DNA of 64,000 nucleotides from Blastocladiella emersonii ATCC 22665 (GCA_025594325.1 JANHCV010000007.1:1798001-1862000); one strand, 5' to 3'; counted from the first letter of the stretch, positions 32,110 through 42,600 are shown. Made by a program: numbers and translations. The notes: generated from the sequence alone by a model not told the origin.

Positions 32110-35100
32110 CTAGAACGCGGACCGCGCGCGGAGATCCTCGATGCGCTTCGTGACCTCGAGCACAGTCCGCCCGAGCTCCTCGGCGACGTCGCGTTTCCGG
32201 TCGAGCGGGAGGCTGAGGAACTGCTCGCAGAGGTCGCCGTCCGTGACGGCCTTGACGGGCTTGTAGGTGCCGCGGAACCGGAGGTGGTCGCGGCCGACGA
32301 GCGACTCGGCGGCGGTGCGCATCTGGACCTCGAGCTGCGAGAAGAACTCGACGTCGTCCTTGGACGCGAGCGGGATCGCGCACGCAATGGCGCCGCCGAC
32401 CGTCGTGTACAGGAGCACCTCGCGCCCACCCGTCACAAGCGCCGCCTTGTGCAGGGACGTGATGGCGTCGCCGACAAAGAACTCGGCCACGCTGACCAGC
32501 TTGTGCGCGGCGCCGTGCAGGACCGACCGCTCGTACATGACGCGGTTGCCCGTCGGGTCGTCGTCGATCTCCTGCGACAGCTCGCGCGGCAGGCGGAGGA
32601 CGAACAGGTTGCCGAACTTGTCGCCGGCCGCAAACGTGTCGTAGTCGAGCATCGTGACGGCCGTCACCCACCGCGGGATCACGTCGTCGGCGAACACGAC
32701 GATGCGGTTGTCCTGGAACCGGAACGTGGCGACGTGCACGCTCTCCTGCTGGTCGCCGATGACGAGCCGCCCGCCCGTGACGCCGATCCACATGACGAGC
32801 GTCGGGATCTGCCGGTTCTCCGACTTCTTGAGCAGCCTCTTCTTGCCGAGGTCGTAGACGCGGAGCATGCGGCCGACGCCGGCCACGAGCCGCCCGTGGA
32901 ACGCGGCGAGCGCGCGCGGCACGTCGTCGACGGGCGTCGCGTGCACGTGCTCGATGCGCGTCCCGTTATCGACGAACCGGTACGTGTGCAGGTTGGCGGC
33001 AGCCACGGTGCGCGGGTACACGAGCCCCGTGGTGGTGCCGACGACGAGGAACGTGTCGTTGGGCGCGGACGCGAACTGGACGACCGCCGCCGACAGGGCG
33101 TACACGTCCGGGTCGAGCTGCACGACCTGGACCGTGTTCCCGTCGACCGGATTCAAAATGCGGATGCACGACGCCCACTTGCCGCGGTGCGCCTTGATCT
33201 GGCCGAACCGCGCCTCGGGGAACGCGTCGCGGTAGTGGATCACCGAGTCGTCCTCAAACTCGTTGGCCTTCTCCTGCAGCAGCTGCGACGCTTCCGCGGG
33301 CGCGTACGTGTTCTGGTCGCCCTCGAGCACCACAAAGTGCCGCGACACCGGGTGCACGCAACACGCGCGCGGCGTGTACGTGAGCTCCGTCGACTGCGAC
33401 GTGAGCGCGGCGCCGAGCTTGTCGGGGACGAGGATGCGCAGCGTGTTGCGGGCCACGGCGATCAGGGCCTCGGGGAACACCTCGGTCGCGAACCCAGCCG
33501 CGTAGTCGAGCGCGTCGTACTGGACCGCCGCCATGTGCGCGCGCCCGAGGTACGTGTAGCTGAGCCACGACCGCGAGCTGAGCGCGAGCAGCGCGGGGCT
33601 GCCGCCGACCTGCGTGCGGTACAGGCGCGGCGCGCGCGGGCCGAGGAACCGCAGCCGCGCGTCGTTGAGCTCGCCCGACGCCGGGTCGACCGTGGACCGG
33701 ATCATGACGCCGTTGGCGAGGCCAATGTGCAGGTAGGTCGCGGTCGCGCCGGGCGTCGCGCTGCCGGCATCCAGCATCTCGACCGCGCACAGCGACTCGG
33801 GCGCCGCATTCAGCGCCTGCATGCTCTGCGGCTCGAGGCACTCGTCCGGGTCGAGGCACAGCACGCGGACCGTGGCGTCGGCGCACCCGACGGCCGCGTA
33901 CCGGTTGCGCAGGCGGCCCTCGGGGACGGCGCCAATGTCGAGGCAGGTGACGGGCGCGGGCATGGTGCGGCGCTCCGGGTGCTCGTTGAGCAGGCCGTTG
34001 TGGTCGAGCTCAAAGTAGACGAGCTCGCCGCCCTGCAGGGCGATGAGCAGCTGGTGCGGGTTGGCCGTGGCGCGCTCGATCGGGCACCCGGGCGGCGCCT
34101 TCCACTCAAAGGTGCGCTTGTCGCCCTTGACGTGCCGGATCCCGTGCGGGTGCACCTGCACGAGGTCGTCGACGCCCATGTGCTGTACGCACAGCGTCTG
34201 CGCGTCCGCGAGCAGGCCCGAGTCGGTCACCTCCTCGACCGTCTCGCCGACGGCGAACACGACCGTGGCGTTGGAAAAGGACACGACGATGTACGCGTCG
34301 AACGGGTCGTCGGTGCGCAGCTTGGTGGTCCACACGCCCGTCGGCAGGCCGGGGACCTCGGTGACGGCGACCTCGGACAGCTCGAGGCCGGGGCGGATGG
34401 TGCGGAAGGTGGAGTTGGCGCCGCGGCCGCACAGGGCGTAGATCTGCGGCGACTCCTCGGCGCTGAGGTTGAGGACCTCGGCGGTCATGAGCGGGTTGGG
34501 CGCGTCGACCTCGTAGACGAGGGCGAGGTTGCGCAGGTCGCGCGGCGTGAAGTAGACGAACATTTCGTCGCCGACCTCGGACGCGGCATACTCGTGCTGG
34601 TCCGTGTCGGACTCGCCGAGGTCCTCGATGCGGTACACGTGGTGGTTGCCGAACTCGGCGGTGACGACGAGGTAGCCCGACTTGAGGATGAGCAGCGACG
34701 ACGCGACGGGGACCGTGTCAAAGTACTTGATCTTCATGTCGGCGACGGTGCCGTCCTCGCCGAGGAACATGGTGAGGCGGTACAGGTCCCCCTCGTCGGA
34801 CTGCAGCAGCACGAAGAAGCGGCCCTTGAGGCGGTGGGTGACGGCGGCGGCGACGAGCAGGCCGCGCGACGCGTCCTCGAGGTAGTTGACGCGGCGCGGC
34901 AGCGGCACCTTGATCTCGGGGTGGTCCATGTGGCGCCAGGTGAGACAGTTCTCGGCGCACACGAGCACGCCCGAGGGTCCGTCCTTGCCGCCGGGGATCT
35001 GGATCAGCTTGTGCGAGGTCGGGTCGACGGGCTCGCTCCACTTGCGCACCACGTGGTTGAGGCCGAGATCGAGCTCGTAGAAGGTCAGGTACTTGTCCGT

Positions 35101-35787
35101 GTACGGCGGCTGCGTCTCGCCGGACATGGCGCTCGCGTCCACCTCCGAGTAGTCGACCTCGAGCGCGGCAAAGACCGGGTTGTCGAACTCGACGTCGACG
35201 CCGATCAGGTCGAGGGTCAGCGTGTGCGACTTGTGCGCCTCGAGTGGCGACGAGATGGTGAGCCGTGTTGCGGCGTCGCGGTTGAGGACGTAGACAAACT
35301 TTTGCTTTTCCAGCGCGCCTATAACTCGATGCGTTCAGTCCACGGAGAGGCGTGGTTCTCGTCGGAGAGAAGCAAACGCACCGATCATGACGGCGCGGCC
35401 CTTGGGGTCGGTCGCGAGGTACTCGCCGGGCACGATGCGGCGCATGCCCGACTTGCCAAACGTCTCCATGTGCAGGCGCACGAGCGAGTTGGACTCGGGC
35501 ATGTACTCGAGGATGACGATGCGGCCCGAGTCGCTGCCGACGATCAGGTAGTCCTTAGATCCGCCGACGACGCGGAAGCTGGCGATGGAGCGGATGGTGC
35601 CGAAGACGGGCTGGTCGAGCAGCGGGACGACGCGCGCGGCGCCGTCGGCGAGCACCTCGACGCGCGCCAGCTGCAGGACGGTGCCCTTGGCAAAGGCGAT
35701 CTCCTGCGCCTTGGTGCCCGAGAAGGCGCCGACCACGGCCTGGCTCACGGCCGACCCGTGCTGCAGCGTCAGGTTGTACAGATGCAT
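32110..35787 (-). CDS. SF3B3: splicing factor SF3B subunit 3 (Rse1/SF3b130)
   Basis: Large beta-propeller protein of the U2 snRNP SF3b complex that helps recognise the branch point. Exons 35382-35787 and 32110-35318 (63-nt intron) give 1,204 residues; the human protein has 1,217. It starts MHLYNLTLQ and reads FSGTKAQEI, KDYLIVGSDSGRIVILEY and TFGKSGMRRIVPGEYLA. Across the junction comes ALEKQKFVYVLNRDAATRLT, then LTFYELDLGLNHVVRKWSEP. The middle has LPTGVWTTKL, FDAYIVVSFSNATVVFAVGE and MQALNAAPESLCAVEML, specific to SF3B3 rather than DDB1 or CPSF1, its structural cousins. The gene diverges from PSF3 across 251 bp. Confidence 0.97.
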
Positions 35788-36038
35788 GGCGGGGTGCGGG
35801 GCGCGTTGCAGCAGGTGGTGCTGGCTGCGCGGCGTTGCGGGCCTCTTGGAAGGGGGCGATAAAGCGCAGGTCGCTCGCGGGCCGGCGAGGGATTCGCGGT
35901 CGCGACGAGCGGCTGATGGGAGTGGCAGCCGCCCATGCGCGTCGGCTCTCGTCGTCGCGAACCGGCCTTCCCCGCCCCGCTGCTCCCGCATCCCACGCAA
36001 CTGCCCCATTACACTCGTTGCAACGCATCTAACACGCC
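35788..36038. promoter_or_regulatory. bidirectional promoter, SF3B3 and PSF3
   Basis: A 251-bp region serves two divergent essential genes. On the PSF3 side TTGCAACGCATC (36018-36029) sits 9 nt before the ATG. On the SF3B3 side CTGCAACGCGCC (35800-35811, minus strand) sits 12 nt before the ATG. A TTTATC on the minus strand near 35858-35863 is the only AT-rich core candidate. Confidence 0.5.
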
Positions 36039-36956
36039 ATGGATTATGACTTTGACCCGTTCTCAGTCGGTGCCGCCGACTACTATGACCTCGACTCGAT
36101 TCTCGCCGAGCAGCAGGTTGCGCTTGCCACTCGTCCCCTCTTGCGTTTCTGTCACTGAACCTTCAACCACTCTGTTCTTCAGGCGATCCCTGCGACTTTT
36201 CGCATCCAGGTCCCCGGCATGGGCTATCTCGAGGGCTCTGAGGAGTCCGAGGACGTGCGTCGCGCCCGCTACATGTCCACTCGGCGCCCATCTCACTCTG
36301 CTCCCCCGCCATCAGATCCTGCAAGGGACCAAGATCAACGTCCCGCTTTGGCTCGCTGAGCTGCTGAGTGTCGAAAACTACATTGAGACGGACCTGCCCA
36401 AGGCCTTTTCGGAGCCCGTCCTGCGCGCGCTCCGTGCGTCTGCGTCCAAGGTCGACGTCCACGCCCTGTCGCCCTACTACTTTTTGTTTGCCCAGAAGTT
36501 CATTCGCATGTACGTCGCTCCTCGAGATGCTCGCCCGGGTAGTACGGGCGCTGACACATCGCTTGCAGGGCGCGAGACCCAGTCGCGACGAACCTGTCCA
36601 ACGCGCTCTCCGAGGTACGCCGAGTCTCCCTCACTTGTGGACATGTCGCTCACGCAGCGTGAGTCCCTGTAGGCGTTCCGTACACGGCTGTCGGACATCA
36701 TGGACTTTGCCAAGACCCGCCTCGAGGAGCACTCATCCGAGTTCGTCCAGGCCCTCGATCTGACCGAGCGCGAGCGTACGGTTCCCACTCTCCAGTGCCT
36801 TCTCGAACACCGCTAACCAACGATTGTGTAGTCCTCAAGAAGGGCCAGGACTCTAGCCTCGAGCTGAAAAAGTGGATGATGCGCGACCCCGTCCGCATTA
36901 AGAAGGCTGCCACTCTCGCCCTTGCCGACTCGAACAAGCGCGGGTACCGCGGGTAG
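36039..36956 (+). CDS. PSF3: GINS complex subunit Psf3
   Basis: Subunit of the GINS tetramer in the CMG replicative helicase. Six exons (36039-36116, 36183-36254, 36316-36509, 36569-36614, 36673-36775, 36832-36956) give 205 residues, the usual Psf3 size. Family landmarks are YYDLDSILAEQQ at the start, FRIQVPGMGYLEGSEESED, GTKINVPLWLAELL, the LPKAF motif and LSPYYFLFAQKF, followed by the helical domain AFRTRLSDIMDFAKTRLEEH. All five introns are 56-66 nt and every phase closes; this is the most intron-dense gene in the window. CDC45, a partner in the same helicase, lies 16 kb away. Confidence 0.93.
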
Positions 36957-37160
36957 CATAGCGACCGCGTGTGTAAATAGACGATTGTCACTCTCATTTT
37001 GGAGCTCGTCCACTCGGCTGAACTCTGAATGGCGGGTATGGGACGCCGCTGCAGCAAGCCGTTTGTAAGTCCCGTTCCTCACGGCGCTACTGCGTGGTCA
37101 TCAACTGTTGGCGGGGTCGGCTTGCTGGTGGAGTTTTGCGACGGAGAGCGGTCCGCCGCC

Positions 37161-37180
37161 GACGCGTCGCGTTTCAGGGC
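37161..37180 (+). promoter_or_regulatory. GACGCGTCGCGTTTCA element
   Basis: A 20-bp element containing ACGCGT, 65 bp before the ATG of F-box-like relic D. ACGCGTCGCGTTTCA recurs at 40264-40278 and 43043-43057, in the same accessory block and the same orientation. It resembles an MluI cell-cycle box extended by a TTTCGCG-like half (read backwards). Its function is inferred. Confidence 0.35.
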
Positions 37181-37245
37181 AAGCGACCAGCAAGCGACGC
37201 GTTCCCGAGTCGCTCGCTCCCCCTCAAACATCATTCCACACTACC

Positions 37246-37786
37246 ATGGAGCAACTAGAGCACATGAAACTTGATGCAAAGGTGTCCTCCGGAGGCCAAA
37301 ACGACTTGCCCGTCGAGCTTTGGGAAGTCATCGCCAACCAGGTCCTGGCGCGCGGACGTGCCGCGTCAAGCGACTCTGCTGACCCGTGGCGCTGGGACTT
37401 GCTGCGCCTCGGCAACCTGGCTCGCACAGCTTACCTCGTCACGCGTTCGCATCTATTTCGCGAGCTGGTACTTGCGTTTCGCGCCGATCCCACGAAGCCC
37501 TTGCTGCCCGCGTGGGACGTGCACCCGTTCTCGATTTTGCGCTTCATTGCTGATACGACCAATGCAAACCTTGTGCAGCGCGCCCGATCGCTCTCAGATG
37601 TTCCAGAACTGTGCCCGCTCGTGGTCCGCAGCGGCCATCTCTACTTTGCGTCGCTTGCAACTGCCGGCGACTCGCTCGAGCGCGTAAGAGGTCAACGTCG
37701 AGGCCGACAGCGTCACCGACCAACTGCGCAAGTCCATCAACTCGCTCCCCGGCCTCAAGTTGTTCAAGGTGTCCTCCACGATGTAG
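37246..37786 (+). pseudogene. F-box-like/LRR member D, large internal deletion
   Basis: Begins as an ordinary family member (MEQLEHMKLDA, then LPVELWEVIANQVL and DPWRWDLLRLGNLARTAYLV) and stays similar to TAGDSLERVR near residue 149, apart from a four-residue gap after LLPAWD. At about 37685-37692 it jumps directly to the family's last 32 codons (VNVEADSVTDQLRKSINSLP, ending at 37786) in another frame. About 450 codons are missing. Read straight through, the original frame would add an unrelated tail ending near 37872. A deleted relic that may still yield a short F-box-only product. Confidence 0.85.
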
Positions 37787-38120
37787 GGCTCGTCAGCTCA
37801 CTTCCTGATTGTTTGGATGGCGTTCCTACTTCATTGCTTTCTGCCAAGAAAAAAAAATTGCTGTCGTACTGAAGCTACATTGGATGATGGCCTACTATCA
37901 AGGATTACTGGTTGCCTGGGCACATCACAATTGAGGGCAGCTACTTCGAGCAGTGATCGATGAGTAATAACGCGAACTGAGCTGGGTTTACGATGAACCG
38001 AGCGGCAGACAGTCGTTGTGGGAAGGGGAAGGGGCGAGGCGCGTTGTTCACTTCGGCGTGGTCGCGGTGACTTGGCCGGCAGCCGCTCCGGCACTCCGTC
38101 GACTGTCGAACCACGCCGCC
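37787..38120. other. intergenic, between relic D and member E
   Basis: About 330 bp, more AT-rich than its surroundings, with an A8 run at 37851-37858. No gene seen; it should contain the promoter of member E. Confidence 0.45.
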
Positions 38121-40016
38121 ATGAAGCAATCTAAACACATGAAACTTGATGCAACTGATCCCGAGGCTGCTTCTGACCGCCACCTGCCCGTCGAGCTGTG
38201 GGAGCGCGTCGTTCATTTCGTCGTGAAGCGCGGCCGCGCTGGTTCAAACGAGTCGGTCGATCCGTGGCGCTGGGATCTGTTGCATCTCGGTAACCTATGC
38301 CGCACAACATACGCCATCACTCGCCCCTACTTGTTCCGCGAGCTGGTTCTCGGGTTCCGCGCCAACGTCGCGAAGCACCGGCTGCCCGCGTGGAACCGGA
38401 CGGCCGACGTGCACCCGCTCACCAACATGCGCCGCATTGTTGACACGACGACCTCGGACTTGATGCAGCACGTCAGGCCTCTCTCCGAGATCCCCGAACT
38501 GTGTCCGTACGTGGTCCGCACCGGTCAGCTCTACTTGGCTTCGTTCGTCACACCTCAAGACTCACTCGAGCGCGTCCGAGCCGGAATCGCATCCCTGTGG
38601 TCGTCCTTTATCGACAAAGCCGCGCTCGCGAATCTCTGCGCGGCATGCGAAATCAAAGGCGGCCTGGTCCTCACGCCGTTCCCGCTATCGCTCGTCTCTG
38701 CGCTCACCATCGTCGACTACAACGGCACGAGCTTTGATCTTCGCGAGATTGTCGGCGGTCGCAAGTGGAAGCGTCTTCCCTTCCTCGCTGCACTCGATCC
38801 GGCCCGCATCCAGAAACTCGAGTTCCGCTCCGAGTCCAAGAGCGCCGTTCAACTCGCGTCTCGGCTCGTTCGATGCTTTCCGATGGCTGCGGTATTCCAC
38901 TACTCTCATACCAGACGCGGCGCGTGGACTATGCCTGCCCCTCTCGGCATTCTTGAATTCGACTATGAGGCAAAGCACCTCGAGTACAACGTGCCTCTGA
39001 CCAGCGCCCTCCTTCTGACTAAGCGCCAAATCGAGCGAGCCCGCGAGCTTGGACTCGGCCACCTCGTGGGCGACCCGTACCAATCGCCGCACCCGTTCAT
39101 GGAACGAACGAGCGATGACAGTGCGGACGACCTTGCTGGCAGCGACAGCGACGATGACGCTATGACGAAGCGAAGCCGGGATCTCAGAGCAGCACCGCGG
39201 CACCGCGCCTACCGCCGCATTCGCTCGCTTACGTTGCGCGGAAGCACGAGTAACTTTGAGCAGCTCAGCCTGGCACTCACGCACCCGCACCTCGAGCGCC
39301 TCGGGCTACTTGTAACTCCCGAACCATCACCGACTGGACCTGGTGTCCCGACGAGTGTTTCGATGCCTTGCCTCCGCCATCTCGAAACCACGTTGTCGAT
39401 CATGTCCGGCCTCCGTGGCGATGAGCTGGCCATGCGCATCACGGAGGGCTCGCTACCGGTTCTTGAGACACTTGTCATCGTCAACGACCTGTCCGAGCGA
39501 CCCGCGAACTTGTTGGTCGAACGACGCGCAACACTCGTCTGGGACGGGGCCACAAATGAGTACACGTCCGTGGCTCCGGAACTTGACCTGCGCTACTGAC
39601 CCGCGTTTCCGTCCCTCCGCGAGCTGCGCATGGTGCCGGAATACCGCGGGCATCGCGCTCGCGCCGTCATCCAGTCTATGGACCTCGTCCAGCTCTCACG
39701 CCGCTGCCCAAAGCTCGAGCGGCTCATACTTCCGACGGTGTACACGTACATGCGCGTCGTCAAGGAGGGCGGGCTCATCTTCCCGTGCTTGCGCGAGATG
39801 GACGTGACGGCGTCCGTTTGCAGCGGCCTCGGCCGTACCACTCTCCCCGAGCTGCACAAGCTGACGGTCCGTGGCTCGCCCGACGAGATCGGGGCCGAGC
39901 TGTGGCCAAAGCTCGAGGTTCTGAGAGTCGAGGCGGACAGCGTGAGCGACGAGGTGCGCGAGCAAATCGCGTCTCTCCCCGGCCTCAAGTCGTTCAAGGT
40001 TGCAGAGGTGCTCTGA
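38121..40016 (+). pseudogene. F-box-like/LRR member E, single in-frame TGA
   Basis: The frame from ATG 38121 to stop 40016 is 632 codons, exactly the length of member A. It follows the family throughout (MKQSKHMKLDA, LPVELWERVVHFVV, HPHLERLGLL) and keeps frame to LKSFKVAEVL. The only damage is a TGA at 39597-39599 (codon 493), where the relatives have the Trp of the D/N/E-W-P-A-F-P motif. A TGG-to-TGA change explains it. The product would lose its last 140 residues unless the stop is read through. No other lesion is visible, so the event looks recent. Confidence 0.88.
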
Positions 40017-40563
40017 GCTTTGCTCCCCTGTACCTTCGCCTGTCGTGTGAGTACATGCCTTTTCGTTCAGAGCTGATGGGTTTTGCATCGCGGGTGCGCG
40101 GTCCCGCATAGTCTCGTCGCTATCAATCACGTTTGACCAGCAAGGCTCTCGCAGAGCTATGAGTGTAGCGCGCATGCAACCTTGTAGCGTAACAATCATG
40201 ATTCCCGCCAGCCGGCAGCGCGCACGCCAAAGAGATAGGTATGGAGTGCCGGCATCGTGAACGACGCGTCGCGTTTCAAGTTGGCTGTCCGTGTTGCCTG
40301 CCGACGCTGGGCATTTTCAAGCACACCATGAGCGCCGCCACGGCCCTCAAGCACCACCAAGCTGTTGACCGCAGTCCTCGTCTGCGCTGGAACCGCCAAA
40401 TAGTTGACCTCAAAGCACGAGGCTCATCCCGGTCCTGTCGAGACCAGCGAGGAGAAGGGGATATGACCGCGCCGTTGATGGCTCGAGGATGGCAAGAATT
40501 CTCCCTCACGTGTTTTGACATAGCGCACGCAAATTCTATCGGCCGTGGGTCATTGTGACGCGA
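40017..40563. other. intergenic, with an ACGCGTCGCGTTTCA element
   Basis: About 550 bp without a convincing gene. It includes ACGCGTCGCGTTTCA at 40264-40278, the element also upstream of relic D, so a lost family member may have stood here. The right end abuts the duplicated block. Confidence 0.4.
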
Positions 40564-40604
40564 CGTTCAGTGCATCGTGACCAAATGGGCTTCCACGGGA
40601 CTCG

Positions 40605-40674
40605 GGTGAGTGCAGTCATAACCTCGCGACCCACGGTGGGTGCAGTCCGAACCTCGCCCGACCGCTACAAAAGG
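40605..40674 (+). promoter_or_regulatory. direct-repeat promoter of the WQ-repeat gene
   Basis: Two 23-bp direct repeats (40605-40627 and 40635-40657; 20 of 23 bases equal, consensus GGTGRGTGCAGTCNNAACCTCGC) lie 30 bp apart, start to start. They precede a TATA-like CTACAAAAGG at 40665-40674, about 80 bp before the ATG. The same arrangement is in copy 1. A duplicated transcription-factor site is the simplest reading. Confidence 0.5.
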
Positions 40675-40752
40675 CGGCCGCTGACCCCGCTCCCCCTCCT
40701 CTCTCGCTCATCACCTCAAGTAATCTCGAGACGAAGCAAAAGCATTTCCACC

Positions 40753-42143
40753 ATGCAGTCCATCATCGTCTCGACTCGCGTGTCCCCCGTCGCCGCTGCT
40801 GCTCCCCTCACGCACACCGCTGGGATGTCGGCGGCGATGGCGGGTGCGCACCACCACGCCGCTCTCTGCCGCCCCTCCTCCTCGGCGGCGGCGGCGGATG
40901 AGCCGTCCTCGGTGGACTCAACGCCCTCGCCTCGGTCAGCACGCTCACCAAGCAGTTTGACGCTCTCGCCGAGGCCCACGCCCCGTGGCACACCACCACG
41001 AGTGCGTCGACGCAGCAGCAGCGGGGCTCCGACGCCGCGCCCAAGGCCGCCGCCGCCGAGTACTCGACGCTGGCCGAGTACATTGCGGCACACCACGACG
41101 AGCTGTTCGGCGCCGACTGCCCCGTGTACACGGCCGCCGAGACCGCCGAGGCGACGCGCCAGATTCGCGCGTGGTTCGCCGAGCAGGAGGCCCGCGAGCG
41201 CGCCACCGCCGCCGCCGCCGCCCAGCAGGCCGTGGTCAACCAGCAGCAGCACATGCAGTGGCAGCCGTGGCAGCAGCCCGAGGCGCGCGAGTGGCACGTC
41301 GCCGCGCCTCAGCATGTGCAGTTCGAGCTCGACTACGACCCGTACTGGTGCCCCGCGTTCGAGTACCCGACACAGTCCATCTTCCCGACCCAGCAGCAGC
41401 AGCAGCGGCAGTACCAGCCGCAGTGGCAGCAGCAGCCGGCGCAGCTGTTCGAGTCGGGTTTCCAGGCCAAGGTCGACCAGGAACAGCACACGCAGCAGCC
41501 GTGGCAGCAGCCCGAGGCGCCCGAGTGGCATGTCGCCGCGCCTCAGCGTGTGTTCGTCCGGTCGTACTACGAGGGCCCGGAACTCGAGTACCCGACCCAG
41601 TCGATCTTCCCGAAGCGGCAGCCGTGGTGGCAGCCCGAGCTGCTCGAGTCGGGTCCCGTCTTTGCCAAGCCGGCGCCGGCCGTGGTCGTGGCCGCTCCTG
41701 TTCAGCCGTCGTGGCAGCAGCAGCCGCGGGAGCGGTCCGCGTCGCCCGCCGTCGCCTTCGTCGTTCCTCAGCAACAGCCCAAGGCCGCCTCATCGACCGT
41801 CCAGTACGACGACGACGACGAGGAAGAGCCCATCCCGGTTCTGCGCATCGAGTCGGTCCCGCTCGCGTCGCTCAAGCCGAGCAAGTGCCGCGAGCTCCTG
41901 ACCCAGGCCAAGCGCTGGATCCGCTACCACACCAAGCGCAGCAGCAGCAGCAGCAGCTCGGCGACTGCGCCCATGCCGCTCGCCGCCAGCAAGAAGGTCG
42001 TCGACTTTGGCTCGGACCGCACGCTCGTTGGCACCGAGTGCCCGGTCTCCAAGGCCAAGTCGTCGTCGTCGTCACCATCGCGGTGGGGCGCCATCAAGCG
42101 CCAGTGCGCCGCCGTGGTCCGGCCGGCGGCCGTCCTGGCGTAG
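40753..42143 (+). CDS. WQ-repeat low-complexity protein, copy 2
   Basis: Second copy of the gene at 14945-16335, differing by two bases that change one Gly-to-Ser-type and one Ala-to-Thr-type codon in the main frame. The same register change separates MQSIIVSTRVSPVAAAAP at the start from VLGGLNALASVSTLTKQF, so an intron is needed, best at 40844-40902. The middle carries two WHVAAPQ/EYPTQSIFP modules; the end has DDDDEEE, polyserine and RWGAIKRQ. No family or localisation signal is recognised. Both copies have complete promoters and open main frames, so both may be expressed. Confidence 0.55.
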
Positions 42144-42381
42144 TTTGATCGTTGGTGTATACCCGGTGTGATTTGATACCCAGTAATTGTATTATCTTCT
42201 CGGTTTCTCTCCTCTACGAATGACTGCTTGATGCTCGAGGTGATCAAGGAGTACGTGAGTGGCGACCTGCTTGCTTTCCCATCGCCATCAAGTGTTCGAT
42301 CAGCCACAAGTTACCTTATCCTCACTCACAGCTTTGGTTTGGACTTTGCGGGAGATATCGCTCGTCTCAATCTCGCTCGAT

Positions 42382-42600
42382 CTATTCGTCCGCATCATCA
42401 CTGAGCTGATACGCCAGACCCTCCATCGCAAGCGTGCACACCTCGCTCATCACGCGGGACATGATCTCGGGCTTCTGTAGGACGAAGCACTGCTCGAGCG
42501 TGACCGACGTGGACGTGCGGTCCTTGGCCGACTTACACGAGGTGAATCGGGTCGTCGTCGACGGAAATGCACTCAAACGGCAGCAGGCGGTGGCGCACCT
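42382..42600 (-). pseudogene. relic of an inositol-polyphosphate 4-phosphatase (INPP4-like)
   Basis: A minus-strand fragment contains CKSAKDRTSTSVTLEQC, matching the catalytic C-K-S-A-K-D-R (C-x5-R) loop and following helix of INPP4 lipid phosphatases. After it come PEIMSRVMSEVCTLAMEGL and a stop at 42382. A neighbouring frame upstream reads RHRLLPFECISVDDDPIHLV and runs into a TAA overlapping the catalytic Cys codon, as if one or more bases were lost. INPP4 enzymes have about 900 residues, and only some 60-70 are represented here. No intact gene is near. I call a relic; a real exon of an unrecognised gene is less likely. Confidence 0.6.

Larger units (their letters stand above)
40564..42188 (+). 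repeat. inverted duplication, copy 2 (1,625 bp)
   Basis: Partner of 14900-16524 in opposite orientation, about 24 kb apart. Two substitutions were found by eye (41001 and 41205, both A here, G in gene sense in copy 1). The match starts at CGTTCAGTGCATCG and ends at CCCAGTAATT; sequence beyond both ends is unrelated. Confidence 0.93.

Noticed and set aside
32110-35787. DDB1 or CPSF1 as the identity of the large beta-propeller gene
   Set aside because: The start (MHLYNLTLQ) and the phrases AVMIG-ALEKQK, LTFYELDLGLNHVVRK and PESLCAVEML are those of SF3B3; length also agrees with SF3B3.
32284-35862. A 1,192-codon open frame antisense to SF3B3
   Set aside because: It is the mirror of strong codon bias in the real gene, is Arg/Val/Ala-rich without domains, and ignores the SF3B3 intron.
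39597-39599. Alternative genetic code with TGA read as tryptophan
   Set aside because: Other genes here use TGG for tryptophan and TGA as a normal stop (for example OST4 and the phosphodiesterase), so a nonsense mutation is simpler.
40555-41901. Ser/Pro/Arg-rich frame as the real product of the WQ-repeat gene
   Set aside because: Only its first part is plausible; past about 40845 the third frame carries the ordered repeats and ends at a proper stop.
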